DNA from: Parvularcula lutaonensis
GTDB taxonomy: Bacteria; Pseudomonadota; Alphaproteobacteria; Caulobacterales; Parvularculaceae
Direction: 5' to 3'
DNA length: 64,000 nucleotides
Assembly (NCBI RefSeq): GCF_014651915.1
Contig: NZ_BMXU01000001.1
Location: 1,557,501 to 1,621,500 of the forward strand
The translations under genes and the position numbers were made by a program. The notes beneath the pieces were generated by a model. It saw only the letters and a program-made list of their open reading frames with translations. It did no database searches and had not been told where the DNA came from. Shown here piece after piece: positions 35,525 to 44,410 of this stretch. Each line of letters begins with the position of its first letter. Within the stretch, counting starts at the first letter, position 1.

Positions 35525-35862
35525 TGGAGGGCCGGGAGGTTTGTCCCGTCCGCGCGCTCGGGCGCCGGGCTCTCACGGGCGCTTCGCAGTTCGCGTTCGA
35601 GCTCGATCACGCGGCGGCGGTGTTCGCTGGAACGTTGGCGCAGGCGTGTGCTGGAGATCCACATGCCCATGGCGCCGAGCACGAACCCGATGAGCAATGT
35701 GCCGGACAGCCCGGCCCATAACGGCACTTCGAAGGCGATCGCCGGTTCATTGGTGGGAAGAGGGTCGAAGCTGATCGTCACAGGCTCGCGGTTGGCGAGG
35801 AAGAAGACGACCAGAAAGATCGCCATGACCAGCAGGAACAGGGTGGTAAGGAAACGCGGCAT
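35521..35862 (-). CDS. LapA domain membrane protein (DUF1049)
   Basis: A 113-residue protein with two membrane spans, a typical LapA/YciS core with FLANREPVTISFDPLP between them and PLWAGLSGTLLIGFVLGAMG in the second, then a coiled-coil cytoplasmic tail. Known LapA proteins take part in lipopolysaccharide assembly and membrane homeostasis in Enterobacteria. It precedes trpF, as is common in Alphaproteobacteria, and ends by overlapping it. Confidence 0.9.
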   Translation of the reverse strand: MPRFLTTLFLLVMAIFLVVFFLANREPVTISFDPLPTNEPAIAFEVPLWAGLSGTLLIGFVLGAMGMWISSTRLRQRSSEHRRRVIELERELRSARESPAPERADGTNLPALQ

Positions 35863-35901
35863 GGGGGCTATTTGGCCCGCCCGCCGCGCGAAGGGAAGGC
35901 G

Positions 35902-36231
35902 TCAGGCGCGGACGGCCCGTTTTTTCGTCGGTGCGTCGGATCCCGGCTCGTAATCGGCGTTAATCCGCTCACGGATTTCCTTGCCGGCCTTGAAGAAGGG
36001 CGCCCATTTCTCTTCGACTTCCACCGTATCGCCCGTGCGCGGGTTGCGGCCCACGCGCGCATCGCGGTGACGCACGGAGAAAGCCCCGAAGCCTCTCAGC
36101 TCGACCCGGTCGCCGTTGCAGAGGGCGTCGGCGATCTCGTCGAAGACCACATTGACCATCCGCTCGACGTCCTTGGCAAACAGATGCGGGTTCTCTTCGG
36201 CGAGAATTTGAATAAGCTCCGATTTAATCAC
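35902..36231 (-). CDS. ihfB: Integration host factor subunit beta
   Basis: DNA-bending HU/IHF-family protein. The 109-residue protein begins [20 protein letters not shown], has [20 protein letters not shown] with the conserved Pro/Gly hairpin (RNPRTGD), and a short basic C-terminal tail. The start is GTG at 36231. It is followed by lapA and trpF, a usual alphaproteobacterial order. It forms a heterodimer with IHF-alpha, encoded elsewhere. Confidence 0.95.
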   Translation of the reverse strand: MIKSELIQILAEENPHLFAKDVERMVNVVFDEIADALCNGDRVELRGFGAFSVRHRDARVGRNPRTGDTVEVEEKWAPFFKAGKEIRERINADYEPGSDAPTKKRAVRA

Positions 36232-36391
36232 GTCTCTTCCTTCGCCCCCTCAACAAAACTGCCGTTACGCGCTATTCGCAAGGACGTAACCTTTGCTAAT
36301 TTCGGCACACAAGCATGAACCGTTTTCGGCGGTCAATGCTGGAACACATCGTCGTGACGGAACCACTAAAGAATTGATCTAGAAAGACTTC

Positions 36392-36426
36392 GCGTGATGA
36401 CCACGCCTCCCGCGTGATTCGCACGC
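36392..36426. promoter_or_regulatory. Two tandem dyads, 20 bases apart
   Basis: GCGTG...CACGC occurs at 36392-36406 and again at 36412-36426, in exact 20-base register, both within the sequence CGCGTGAT. Two dyads on the same helix face upstream of the TonB receptor start suggest a tandem operator. No match to a known consensus. Confidence 0.4.
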
Positions 36427-36529
36427 GCAAACGCCGAGGTGAATGGTTCAGCGGACTGAACCTCGGCGGTTCTTGGTCTTGCCCCCCGTTTTCGGCCATA
36501 AGGCGGGAAAGGTTCTTGAAGAGGTCGCC

Positions 36530-38503
36530 ATGAAGCGTTGTGTGGGAATTCTGGCGGCTGCCTTGCCGTCCTTGGGTGTGGCGGCGGAACCCGACCGGAT
36601 CATCGTCCGGGCCGAGTCCTCGGAGACCCGGCCCCTTGATGCCCCTGTCAGTCTTTCGGTCCTTGATGGACCCATCGTCCAGTTCCTATCGCCGCGAGCC
36701 CCTGCCGAGCTTCTCAACCGCGCTCCGGGCGTTTTCGTACAGTCGGGCTCTGGCCGAGAACATCTCACCGCCATCCGCTCGCCGGTCCTGACAGGCGGGC
36801 AGGGGGCGGGATCGTTCCTGTTCCTGCAGGACGGAATTCCGCTGAGGAGTCCCGGCTTCGCCAATGTCAACGGGCTGTTCCACGCCGCCTTCCCCTTTGC
36901 CGAGCGCGTCGAGATCCTGCGCGGGCCGGGGGATGTGGCCTATGGTTCGAATGCCCTGCATGGCGCGATCAACGTGGTCACGCCGGAACCCGGTGAAGCG
37001 GGGAGCAGCCTGACCGCAGGCTATGGAAGCTTCGACCGCTTCCGCGGCATCGGCACCTTCGATAGCTACAAGGCAAGCCTCGGGCTCAGCGTGCTCAGCG
37101 ATGGCGGCTATCGCGAAGAATCCGGCGCGACCGAAATCAAGGGCCGCGGCGCGGTCCGCATGGGCGACGGCATCCTGCGGGTTTTCGTCCACCAGCTGGA
37201 GCAGGAGACGGCCGGCTTCGTGCTGGGCGACGATGCGTATGAGAACGACGCCCTGCGTCGCTCGAACCCCAACCCGGAAGCCTATCGCGACGTGCGCCAC
37301 GGCCTTGTGAGCTACGAGAAGCCCTTTGCCGCTGGTGGCTGGGAAGGGACGGTCACGCCCTTCCTTCGCTGGACGGAGATGGAATTCCTGCAGCACTTCT
37401 TCCCGGGCGATCCGCTGGAGGAGAACGAGCACGCCAGCATCGGCCTCCAGAGCATCGCCTTCCGCGCGTTGTCGGATGGGGTCGAACTCGCGGTCGGCCT
37501 CGATGCGGACCTCACCGATGGCAGCCTGCGCGAATTCCAGGAGAACCCGACGGTCTTCTCCTTTGTCCAGGGCCTTCATTATGACTACGAGGTCGAAGCC
37601 CTCGAGGCGGCACCTTTCGCCAAGCTCCTGTGGGATGCGAATGACGCGCTGTCCTTCGAGGCTGGGCTGCGCGCTACCCATACCCGTTATGATTACGACA
37701 ATCGCGCGCCGTCCGATGTCGTGGGACGCTTTCGCCGTCCTGCCGACCGCAGCGATGCGTTCACGACCCTGACCGGCAAGCTCGCCGCAAGCTATGACCT
37801 TGGTGCGGGCCAGAGCCTCTACGCAAGCCTTGCCCGCGGTGCCCGTGCGCCCCAGACCACGGAACTCTACCGGCTTCAGGCCAATCAGGACCCTTCGGGA
37901 ATCGATCCCGAAACCCTCGATAGCATCGAGCTTGGCTGGCGCGCCGAGGGCGCTGCGGGACGGATCGCCGTCACGGGCTTCGCCATGCGCAAGGAAAACG
38001 TTTTCTTCCGCGATGCCGATGGCTTCAACGTCACCGATGGCGAGACCAGCCATGTCGGGGTCGAAGCCGAGGGGCTTTGGCAGATCGCCCCTGAGCTCTC
38101 CCTCACTGCCAGCGGCACTTGGGCGGAGCACCGCTATGAGTTCGACCGAAATGTCGGCAATGCCTCGGAAGTCATCACCGAAGGCAATCTCGTCGATACC
38201 GCGCCGAAGACGCTCGCCACGGCGCAGCTGACCTGGACGCCTGGCCCCTGGCGCATGGAGGCTGCAGCCACCCATGTCGGGCCTTATTTCATGAATGCGG
38301 CCAACACGGTGGAGTATGAAGGCCACGACCTCCTCGACCTGCGCATCGGTCGCGAGGTCGGTCAGAGGCTCTTTGTCACAGCCATTGTCCGCAATGTGCT
38401 CGACGCCCGTTACGCTCGCCGCGCTGATTTCGCCTTCGGCAATGAGCGCTTTTTCCCGGGCGAGGAACGGGCTGCCGAGATCGTGTTGACCGCGAAGTTT
38501 TGA
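36530..38503 (+). CDS. TonB-dependent receptor, medium size
   Basis: A 657-residue receptor with a signal peptide (AALPSLGVAAEP). The plug starts IIVRAESSETRPLDAPVSL and contains AFPFAERVEILRGPGDVAYG and ALHGAINVVTP. The barrel ends in a characteristic FAFGNERFFPGEERAAEIVL strand pattern and terminal Phe. The size and C-terminal style fit siderophore- or cobalamin-type receptors. No B12 riboswitch is visible upstream. The ATG at 36530 has AAGAGG before it. It is followed by ubiE after 84 bases, with no terminator seen. Confidence 0.93.
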   Translation: MKRCVGILAAALPSLGVAAEPDRIIVRAESSETRPLDAPVSLSVLDGPIVQFLSPRAPAELLNRAPGVFVQSGSGREHLTAIRSPVLTGGQGAGSFLFLQDGIPLRSPGFANVNGLFHAAFPFAERVEILRGPGDVAYGSNALHGAINVVTPEPGEAGSSLTAGYGSFDRFRGIGTFDSYKASLGLSVLSDGGYREESGATEIKGRGAVRMGDGILRVFVHQLEQETAGFVLGDDAYENDALRRSNPNPEAYRDVRHGLVSYEKPFAAGGWEGTVTPFLRWTEMEFLQHFFPGDPLEENEHASIGLQSIAFRALSDGVELAVGLDADLTDGSLREFQENPTVFSFVQGLHYDYEVEALEAAPFAKLLWDANDALSFEAGLRATHTRYDYDNRAPSDVVGRFRRPADRSDAFTTLTGKLAASYDLGAGQSLYASLARGARAPQTTELYRLQANQDPSGIDPETLDSIELGWRAEGAAGRIAVTGFAMRKENVFFRDADGFNVTDGETSHVGVEAEGLWQIAPELSLTASGTWAEHRYEFDRNVGNASEVITEGNLVDTAPKTLATAQLTWTPGPWRMEAAATHVGPYFMNAANTVEYEGHDLLDLRIGREVGQRLFVTAIVRNVLDARYARRADFAFGNERFFPGEERAAEIVLTAKF

Positions 38504-38587
38504 CGCCGCGGCACGGGGCGTTAGAGACGCCTCCATCCTCCCGGCCCATATGGCAGGGAAAGACGTCCTTTTTGAGAAAGCCGCACG

Positions 38588-39337
38588 ATGAGTGAAGAGA
38601 AGACCGTCCCCTTCGGCATGCGCGATGTCGCGCCGGATGAGAAAGCGCCGCTGGTCGGTGAGGTCTTCCGTTCGGTCGCCACCTCCTATGACGTGATGAA
38701 CGATTTGATGTCCGGCGGCATGCACCGTGTGTGGAAGTCGGTGACGGTCGACAGGATGAACCCCCAGCCGGGCCATCACCTCATCGACGTGGCAGGCGGC
38801 ACGGGCGATCTGGCGGGCAGCTTCCTTGCGCGTGCCGATTCCCGCGAACAGCGCCAGCGGCCGCAAGCCGAGGCGATTGTCTGTGACATCAATCACGCGA
38901 TGCTGAAGGCCGGGATGGACCGCTCCCGCGCGGGGCGGGTCTGCGGAGATGCCGAGGCGCTGCCTTTCGACGACCGTCAGTTTACGCATTATTCCATTGC
39001 CTTCGGCATTAGGAACGTGACCGATCGGGCGGCCGCCTTCCGCGAGGCCTACCGCACCTTGCGCTTTGGCGGGCGCCTTTTCGTCCTCGAGTTCTCCCAG
39101 CCGCCGCAGGACTGGTTCCGTGCGATCTATGATCGGTACTCAGATCTTGTCATCCCGCGCCTTGGCGAGGCAGTGGCAGGCGACCGCGAGAGCTACCAGT
39201 ATCTCGTCGACTCTATCCGCCGCTTCCCCGGCCCCGACGCCTTGGCCATGGAGATCCGGCAGGCAGGCTTCTCTCGGGTGAAATACGAGCGCATGACGGG
39301 CGGGGTTTGCGTCCTCCACATGGCTGCGAAGGTCTAG
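38588..39337 (+). CDS. ubiE: Ubiquinone biosynthesis methyltransferase UbiE
   Basis: C-methylation of demethoxy-ubiquinol (and menaquinol in other bacteria) using SAM. The 249-residue protein has the SAM motif LIDVAGGTGDLAGSF, the second motif EAIVCDINHAMLKAG, the UbiE signature region FGIRNVTDRAAAFREAYRTL and FVLEFSQPP. Length is normal. It precedes ubiB by 3 bases, a conserved pair in Alphaproteobacteria. Confidence 0.97.
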   Translation: MSEEKTVPFGMRDVAPDEKAPLVGEVFRSVATSYDVMNDLMSGGMHRVWKSVTVDRMNPQPGHHLIDVAGGTGDLAGSFLARADSREQRQRPQAEAIVCDINHAMLKAGMDRSRAGRVCGDAEALPFDDRQFTHYSIAFGIRNVTDRAAAFREAYRTLRFGGRLFVLEFSQPPQDWFRAIYDRYSDLVIPRLGEAVAGDRESYQYLVDSIRRFPGPDALAMEIRQAGFSRVKYERMTGGVCVLHMAAKV

Positions 39338-39340
39338 GCC

Positions 39341-40864
39341 GTGTTCGGGACCCTGGGCGACTTCTTCCGCTTGCTGAGGATCACATGGATCCTTGCCCGC
39401 CATGATGCGCTGATTCCACGCGAATTCGAGGACAATGTCCCGGCCTTCGTTGGCACTGTGGGCAAGATCACCCGTTTCGGCACCCGGACGAAAGGGCGCC
39501 GTCCCGGCCAGCGTTTCGCTGACGCCCTCGCCGGTCAGGGGCCGGCCTATGTGAAATTCGGCCAGCTCCTCGCCACCCGTCCCGACATTATCGGTTTCGA
39601 GATGGCGAACGACCTCTCGAAACTCCAGGACAGGATGGACCCGTTCCCGAAGGAGGTGGCCGAGCGCGAGGTGGAGCGCGCTTTCGGCAAGCCCATTGGC
39701 GAGATTTTCGAAAGCTTCTCCGACCCGGTCGCCGCCGCCTCCATCGCCCAGGTCCACAAGGCCGTCACGCCCGGCGGGCGGGAAATGGCGGTGAAGATCC
39801 TCCGCCCCGGGATCGAAAAGAAGGCGCATCAGGAGTTCCGGGTGCTTCTCCTTGGGGCACGGATCGTCCAGCGCTTCGTGCCTGCTGCACGAAGGCTCGA
39901 GCCTGTCAAGTTCGTGCGTACGCTTATGGAAAGCTCGGAGCTCGAGCTTGATCTCCGCATCGAGGCCGCATCGGCTTCGGAATTGCGCGAGAACCTCGCC
40001 CCGATGACCGACGTGGTCGTGCCGGAAGTGGATTGGCAGCGCTCGGCCCGCAGGGTCCTGACCCTTGAATGGATCGACGGTATCCCGGTCTCGGATATCG
40101 ACGCGGTCAGGGCATCCGGTGCCGACACACGCTACCTTTCTGTCCTCGTCATGCGGTGTTTCCTGACCCAGGCGCTGGAGCACGGCTTTTTCCACGCCGA
40201 CATGCACCAAGGGAACCTGTTCGTAGACGGAGAGGGCCGCCTGGTTCTCATCGATTTCGGCATCATGGGCCGCCTCGACGAGAAGGCGCGCAGGACCTTT
40301 GCGGAAATCATCTATGGCTTCATCCGCCGCGACTACCGCGCGGCGGCGATGGCGCATTTCGAGGCGGGCTACGTGCCCGAGCATTTCAATATCGACGCCT
40401 TCGCGACGGCCCTGCGCGCCGTGGGTGAGCCGATCTTCGGCAAGAAGGCCGACCAGCTCGACATGTCGCGGGTCCTGCAACAGCTCTTCGACGTCACGGA
40501 CGTGTTCGACATGCGGCTCCGGCCCGAGTTGGTGCTGCTCCAGCGGACCATGGTTGTCGTGGAGGGCGTTGCCCGGATTCTCGATCCCGAGATCGATCTC
40601 TGGGGCACGGCGGAGCCGATTGTCCGAGACTATATCGAGCGGGAGATCGGCGGGCGCGCATTCGTCCGGCAGGCGCGGGAGAATCTCGACGCGGCCCGGG
40701 GCCTGATCGAGGCGTTCCCCGAATTCGCCCAGGCGGCGGAGAATGTTGCGGGACAGCTTGCCAATGGCGGCCTCAGGCTCTCTGACGACACCATTATCCG
40801 CCTCGCCCGAGCGATGAAGGGCAAACCCCTCGACCCCGACGAGGCCGGGACCGGCAAACCCTGA
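39341..40864 (+). CDS. ubiB: Ubiquinone biosynthesis protein UbiB (ADCK-like atypical kinase)
   Basis: Membrane-associated atypical kinase-like protein needed for ubiquinone synthesis; its direct substrate is unsettled. The 507-residue protein has KFGQLLATRPDIIG (KxGQ motif), the ATP-binding Lys region EMAVKILRPG, FFHADMHQGNLFVD and VLIDFGIMGRLDE (catalytic and metal motifs of the ABC1 family) and a C-terminal region that would reach the membrane. The GTG at 39341 follows the ubiE stop. The ubiE-ubiB order is typical. Confidence 0.96.
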   Translation: MFGTLGDFFRLLRITWILARHDALIPREFEDNVPAFVGTVGKITRFGTRTKGRRPGQRFADALAGQGPAYVKFGQLLATRPDIIGFEMANDLSKLQDRMDPFPKEVAEREVERAFGKPIGEIFESFSDPVAAASIAQVHKAVTPGGREMAVKILRPGIEKKAHQEFRVLLLGARIVQRFVPAARRLEPVKFVRTLMESSELELDLRIEAASASELRENLAPMTDVVVPEVDWQRSARRVLTLEWIDGIPVSDIDAVRASGADTRYLSVLVMRCFLTQALEHGFFHADMHQGNLFVDGEGRLVLIDFGIMGRLDEKARRTFAEIIYGFIRRDYRAAAMAHFEAGYVPEHFNIDAFATALRAVGEPIFGKKADQLDMSRVLQQLFDVTDVFDMRLRPELVLLQRTMVVVEGVARILDPEIDLWGTAEPIVRDYIEREIGGRAFVRQARENLDAARGLIEAFPEFAQAAENVAGQLANGGLRLSDDTIIRLARAMKGKPLDPDEAGTGKP

Positions 40865-40878
40865 CCACGCGCGCAAAG

Positions 40879-40906
40879 AAAAAGGGCGAAGCCGGAGCTT
40901 CGCCCT
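40879..40906. terminator. Bidirectional terminator between ubiB and the barrel gene
   Basis: AAAGGGCGAAGC (40879-40890) pairs perfectly with GCTTCGCCCTTT (40895-40906) around a 4-base loop. A-tracts and T-tracts flank both sides, so it serves ubiB on the plus strand and the outer-membrane protein gene on the minus strand. Confidence 0.9.
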
Positions 40907-40930
40907 TTCTGCACCACTCTCGCGAGGGGC

Positions 40931-41704
40931 TTAGAATTTCCAGGCGTAGCCGATCTCGGCGATGAACTGGTTCACGTCGACTTCGAGGTCGGACGGCAGC
41001 AGGTTGGTTTCGATTTCCACTGGCTGGGCACCGCGGTAGCGGAAACCAGCGTGCAGAACCGTCGAGTCGGTGAGGTCATAGTCCGCACCGATCATCGCCT
41101 GATAGCCGAAGACAGTGGCCGAATCGTCGGCGAAGTCGGCACCCGACGGCTTGTAGCGCACGTCGACATTCATCGCGCCGATGCCGACACCGACGAACGG
41201 ATGGACACGTTCGTTGGCGACCGTGAAGTCGTAGTAGCCATTGACCATGACGCCGATGGTGTTGACCGAGCCTTGGGCGTCTTCGAGCAGGCGGCCGGTG
41301 GTGATGCCAAGCGGGGTGTTCGTGTTGAACAGGATGCCTGCGTCAACACCCGAGACGTTCCCGCCGAGAGCCTGCAGGTTCGAATGGTCCGCCGTGCGGT
41401 TCGTCGTGTAGCTCAGCTCGAGCTCGCTGCGGAACGGGCCGTAGCCGGTCGACTTGCCGACGGCGACAGACGCAAAGCCGCCAAGCTCGAAGTCGGTTTC
41501 GAAGCGATAGGCGGCATCGCTGGTCAGCGTGCCAGCGCCGAGGCCCAGAACGAAGTCCTGGTTCATGTCGCCAGAGTTGTTGCTTTGACCCATTTGCGAG
41601 AAGCCGGCTTTCACCGACACGTAGTAGTCGCTGTCCTGGGCGACAGCGCTTGCCGAGGCCATTGCCAGACCTGCAGCACCAATCATCAGAATTTTCTTCG
41701 GCAT
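40931..41704 (-). CDS. Outer-membrane beta-barrel protein (OmpW/porin-like)
   Basis: A 257-residue protein with a signal peptide cleaved near AVAQ-DSDYY. The mature part has repeated amphipathic strands, many Gly and aromatic residues, and the terminal aromatic (YAWKF) required for assembly by the BAM complex. This is a small barrel of eight strands or so, but no specific family was recognised. GAGGAGG precedes the ATG at 41704. It is on the opposite strand to its neighbours and separates ubiB from coaBC. Confidence 0.85.
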   Translation of the reverse strand: MPKKILMIGAAGLAMASASAVAQDSDYYVSVKAGFSQMGQSNNSGDMNQDFVLGLGAGTLTSDAAYRFETDFELGGFASVAVGKSTGYGPFRSELELSYTTNRTADHSNLQALGGNVSGVDAGILFNTNTPLGITTGRLLEDAQGSVNTIGVMVNGYYDFTVANERVHPFVGVGIGAMNVDVRYKPSGADFADDSATVFGYQAMIGADYDLTDSTVLHAGFRYRGAQPVEIETNLLPSDLEVDVNQFIAEIGYAWKF

Positions 41705-41922
41705 AGTGACCTCCTCAAACGCCCCCTGCCCAAACGCCGGGCGCGATTAACCTTTGTGCGCCGCGATGGGCGCTTTTCCGATAAAGCGATGAACGCCTTG
41801 CATTCAAGAGAGTTCCGAGGCGCCACCTGCGGAAAGATTCAACGTCGACAAAAAGGCAACAGGGGAATTTAACCCTACCGCTTCGCCGCTTGCGTGAGAT
41901 CGCTGCGGGAGTCAGGTGTGTG

Positions 41923-43170
41923 ATGGTGAACGGAAACGTGAGACAACCCTTGGCTGAAAACGGCAATCCCCATTCGCGCCGCGTCCTTCTCGTCGTCGGC
42001 GGAGGCATCGCAGCCTATAAATCCCTGGAGCTTGCGCGCTTGCTGCAGAAGCGCGGCGTGAGCGTGACGGCCGTCCTGACGGCGGGCGGCGCAGAGTTCA
42101 TCACGCCGCTCGCGCTGTCAGGCCTCACCGGCACGAAGACCTATACCGACCTCTTCAGCCTCACTGACGAAGTCGAGATGGGCCATATCGAACTCAGCCG
42201 CGCGGCCGACCTCATCATCGTCGCGCCCGCCACTGCGAACATCATGGCGAAGGCGGCCCAGGGCATCGCTGATGACCTGGCGACGACCCTCCTTCTGGCG
42301 ACGGACAAGCCCGTGCTGATGGCGCCGGCCATGAACGTGAAGATGTGGGAGCACCCGGCCACCCAGCGCAATCTCGCTCAGTTGAAGAAGGACGGCATCC
42401 ACATTGTCGGGCCGGAGGAGGGGGCGATGGCGTGCGGCGAGCACGGCATGGGCCGGCTTGCCGAGCCCGAGACGATCGCAGCAGCTGCCGAGCGCCTCCT
42501 GCCAAAGCCGCAGGGCGTGCTTTCGGGCAAGCGGATCGTCATCACGGCCGGGCCCACCTATGAGCCGCTGGACCCGGTGCGTTTCGTCGGTAACCGCTCG
42601 TCGGGAAAGCAAGGCTACGCCATCGCGGCCGCATGCCGGAACGAAGGCGCGGAGGTGACGCTGATCTCGGGTCCGGTCCATCTCTCACCGCCGCCGGGTT
42701 GCGAGGTCGTGCAGGTCCGCACGGCGCGCGAGATGCTGGAGGCCAGCGAAAAAGCGCTGCCCGCGGATGTCTTCATTGCCTGCGCGGCGGTGGCGGACTA
42801 CCGCCCGGCCTTTGAAACCACTCATAAGGTCAAGAAGGAACGGGGCGGACTGACGGCGATCGACCTGGTGGAAAATCCCGATATCCTGGCAACGGTGTCA
42901 CAGATGGAAGAGGGCAGGCCGCAGCTGGTCATCGGCTTCGCGGCGGAGACCGATGACGTCATCGGTCACGCAGAAACCAAGCGCGCGCGCAAGAAATGCG
43001 ACTGGATCATCGCCAATGACGTCTCTCCGGGCACGGATGTCATGGGCGGAGACAGGAACACGGTCACTATCATCACCGGCAAGGGCGACGAAGCGCTCCC
43101 GGAGATGCCGAAGGATCGCCTCGGTGCCTACCTCGCGCAGAGGATCGCCAGGAAACTCAGCGCGGGCTGA
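41923..43170 (+). CDS. coaBC: Bifunctional phosphopantothenoylcysteine decarboxylase/synthetase
   Basis: Joins Cys to 4'-phosphopantothenate and decarboxylates the product in CoA synthesis. The 415-residue protein has the CoaC flavin half (GGGIAAYKSLELARLL, then APAMNVKMWEHPATQRN with the MNxxMW signature) and the CoaB half (ITAGPTYEPLDPVRFVGNRS, then AAVADYRP and a Lys-rich DVSPGTDVMGG region). The ATG at 41923 is chosen over upstream GTG codons for its AGG ribosome binding site; the N-terminus remains uncertain. Its end overlaps the TraB-like gene tail to tail. Confidence 0.95.
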   Translation: MVNGNVRQPLAENGNPHSRRVLLVVGGGIAAYKSLELARLLQKRGVSVTAVLTAGGAEFITPLALSGLTGTKTYTDLFSLTDEVEMGHIELSRAADLIIVAPATANIMAKAAQGIADDLATTLLLATDKPVLMAPAMNVKMWEHPATQRNLAQLKKDGIHIVGPEEGAMACGEHGMGRLAEPETIAAAAERLLPKPQGVLSGKRIVITAGPTYEPLDPVRFVGNRSSGKQGYAIAAACRNEGAEVTLISGPVHLSPPPGCEVVQVRTAREMLEASEKALPADVFIACAAVADYRPAFETTHKVKKERGGLTAIDLVENPDILATVSQMEEGRPQLVIGFAAETDDVIGHAETKRARKKCDWIIANDVSPGTDVMGGDRNTVTIITGKGDEALPEMPKDRLGAYLAQRIARKLSAG

Positions 43171-44167
43171 CCTCTTCGACTTGCTCGACGGTGTAGCCCC
43201 GCTCTTCGAGCTTGGCCTGGAGTGAATCCTCGCCGACGAGATGCGCGATATTCACGGCGACGAGGAATGTCCCGCGTTCATCGGTCAGCACACGGTCGAG
43301 CTGCTGGGCCCAGTCGAGGCTGCGCTCGGTGACGATCCTGCGTTTGAGCCGGGGACTGTTCTTGTAGCGGTCCTCGATCAGGAACGCGATCCGGTCGAGA
43401 TCACCCTGGTACCAAGCCCCGACGAGATCGGCGTAGTAGGGTTCGCCCAGCATCACCCGTTGGAGGATGTCGGCGAAGAACCCGGCGTCCTGTTCATCGT
43501 CCCCAGCCGCCAATGCGGCCATTCTTTGTGCGGAGGTCTCGAGATAGCGCAGCGGCGTGCCCTGCTGCAGCATCTCCCGCGCGATCACGACATCCATGTT
43601 GCCGGCAAGGTCGCCGCCTGCATTGACGATGGCGATGTTCTCCGCCTGCATCGCGGCGAACCAGGGGCGGAAATTCTCGAAGTCCTCCATGTCGAGGTCG
43701 AGGGTCTTCAGTGCCGCGTCGATTTTCTCGCGTTCCTTCTTGCCGTAGAAGCCGGCAAGCCGGCGGTCGTTCTTCAGCTCGGCCGTTTCGGAGACGATTA
43801 CCCCCATGGCCCGCTGGGCATCGCGCGAGAACAGGTCTGCTTCGAGGAAAACAGCGTCCGCCTGGCTCATCACGATCTTGATGAGATCCGTTTCCCAATC
43901 GATGTCGGGGCGCAGCAGGGTCACGGTCCCGATGATGTAAATGAAGGTGTCCTCGTCCTTCACGCGCCAGACCGGGACGTTGCTCTCCCCCGCAGTGGCC
44001 TCGAGGACCGTCCGGGGGCGTCCGGGACCGGCAACCGGTTCCATGCCGACAGTGTCGTCGCGCGCCGGTTCCTCTCCGGTGTCCATTGCGCCTCCACAGG
44101 CGGCAAGGATTGAAAGCCCGGCGGCGCAGAGCGCCCTAGAAATTGATGCGCGCACACGCGTCTCCAT
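43157..44167 (-). CDS. TraB/GumN-family lipoprotein with altered motifs
   Basis: A 336-residue exported lipoprotein (signal peptide ending LAAC, Cys24 or nearby) of the TraB/GumN type: VWRVKDEDTFIYIIGTVTLL near the N-terminus and AVNIAHLVGEDSLQAKLEER near the C-terminus. In typical family members the first motif carries His (GTxH) and the second reads GAGHL. Here the first His is Thr and the second Gly pattern is changed, while the second His is retained. It may be a degenerate enzyme or a binding protein. Function unknown. Confidence 0.8.
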   Translation of the reverse strand: METRVRASISRALCAAGLSILAACGGAMDTGEEPARDDTVGMEPVAGPGRPRTVLEATAGESNVPVWRVKDEDTFIYIIGTVTLLRPDIDWETDLIKIVMSQADAVFLEADLFSRDAQRAMGVIVSETAELKNDRRLAGFYGKKEREKIDAALKTLDLDMEDFENFRPWFAAMQAENIAIVNAGGDLAGNMDVVIAREMLQQGTPLRYLETSAQRMAALAAGDDEQDAGFFADILQRVMLGEPYYADLVGAWYQGDLDRIAFLIEDRYKNSPRLKRRIVTERSLDWAQQLDRVLTDERGTFLVAVNIAHLVGEDSLQAKLEERGYTVEQVEEVSPR

Positions 44168-44410
44168 TCCACTCGTCGGCAGGAGATAACATGCACGTTT
44201 AAAGAGAGTGCCAATTACGAACGGGATCGCCTCTCGAAGCGAAGACTGTTTACCTTAACGCAGCATTCACCGTGGAAGATTCGGTATTCGCTGAATTATC
44301 CAGCAAAATTTTTCGCGATTTTTCTGAATCGCTAACGGAACCTTACAGCCGTTTTAACCGGATGAGCACCATCCGACGTTACACCGTCTTCCAAGGAAGG
44401 AGGGCTGTCC

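Noticed and set aside
36232-36529. Cobalamin riboswitch upstream of the second TonB receptor
   Set aside because: No B12-box consensus was found in the region; the receptor may still be B12-type.
36686-38989. A long open frame antisense to the second TonB receptor and the start of ubiE
   Set aside because: Spans two real genes on the other strand and lacks any motif or ribosome binding site.
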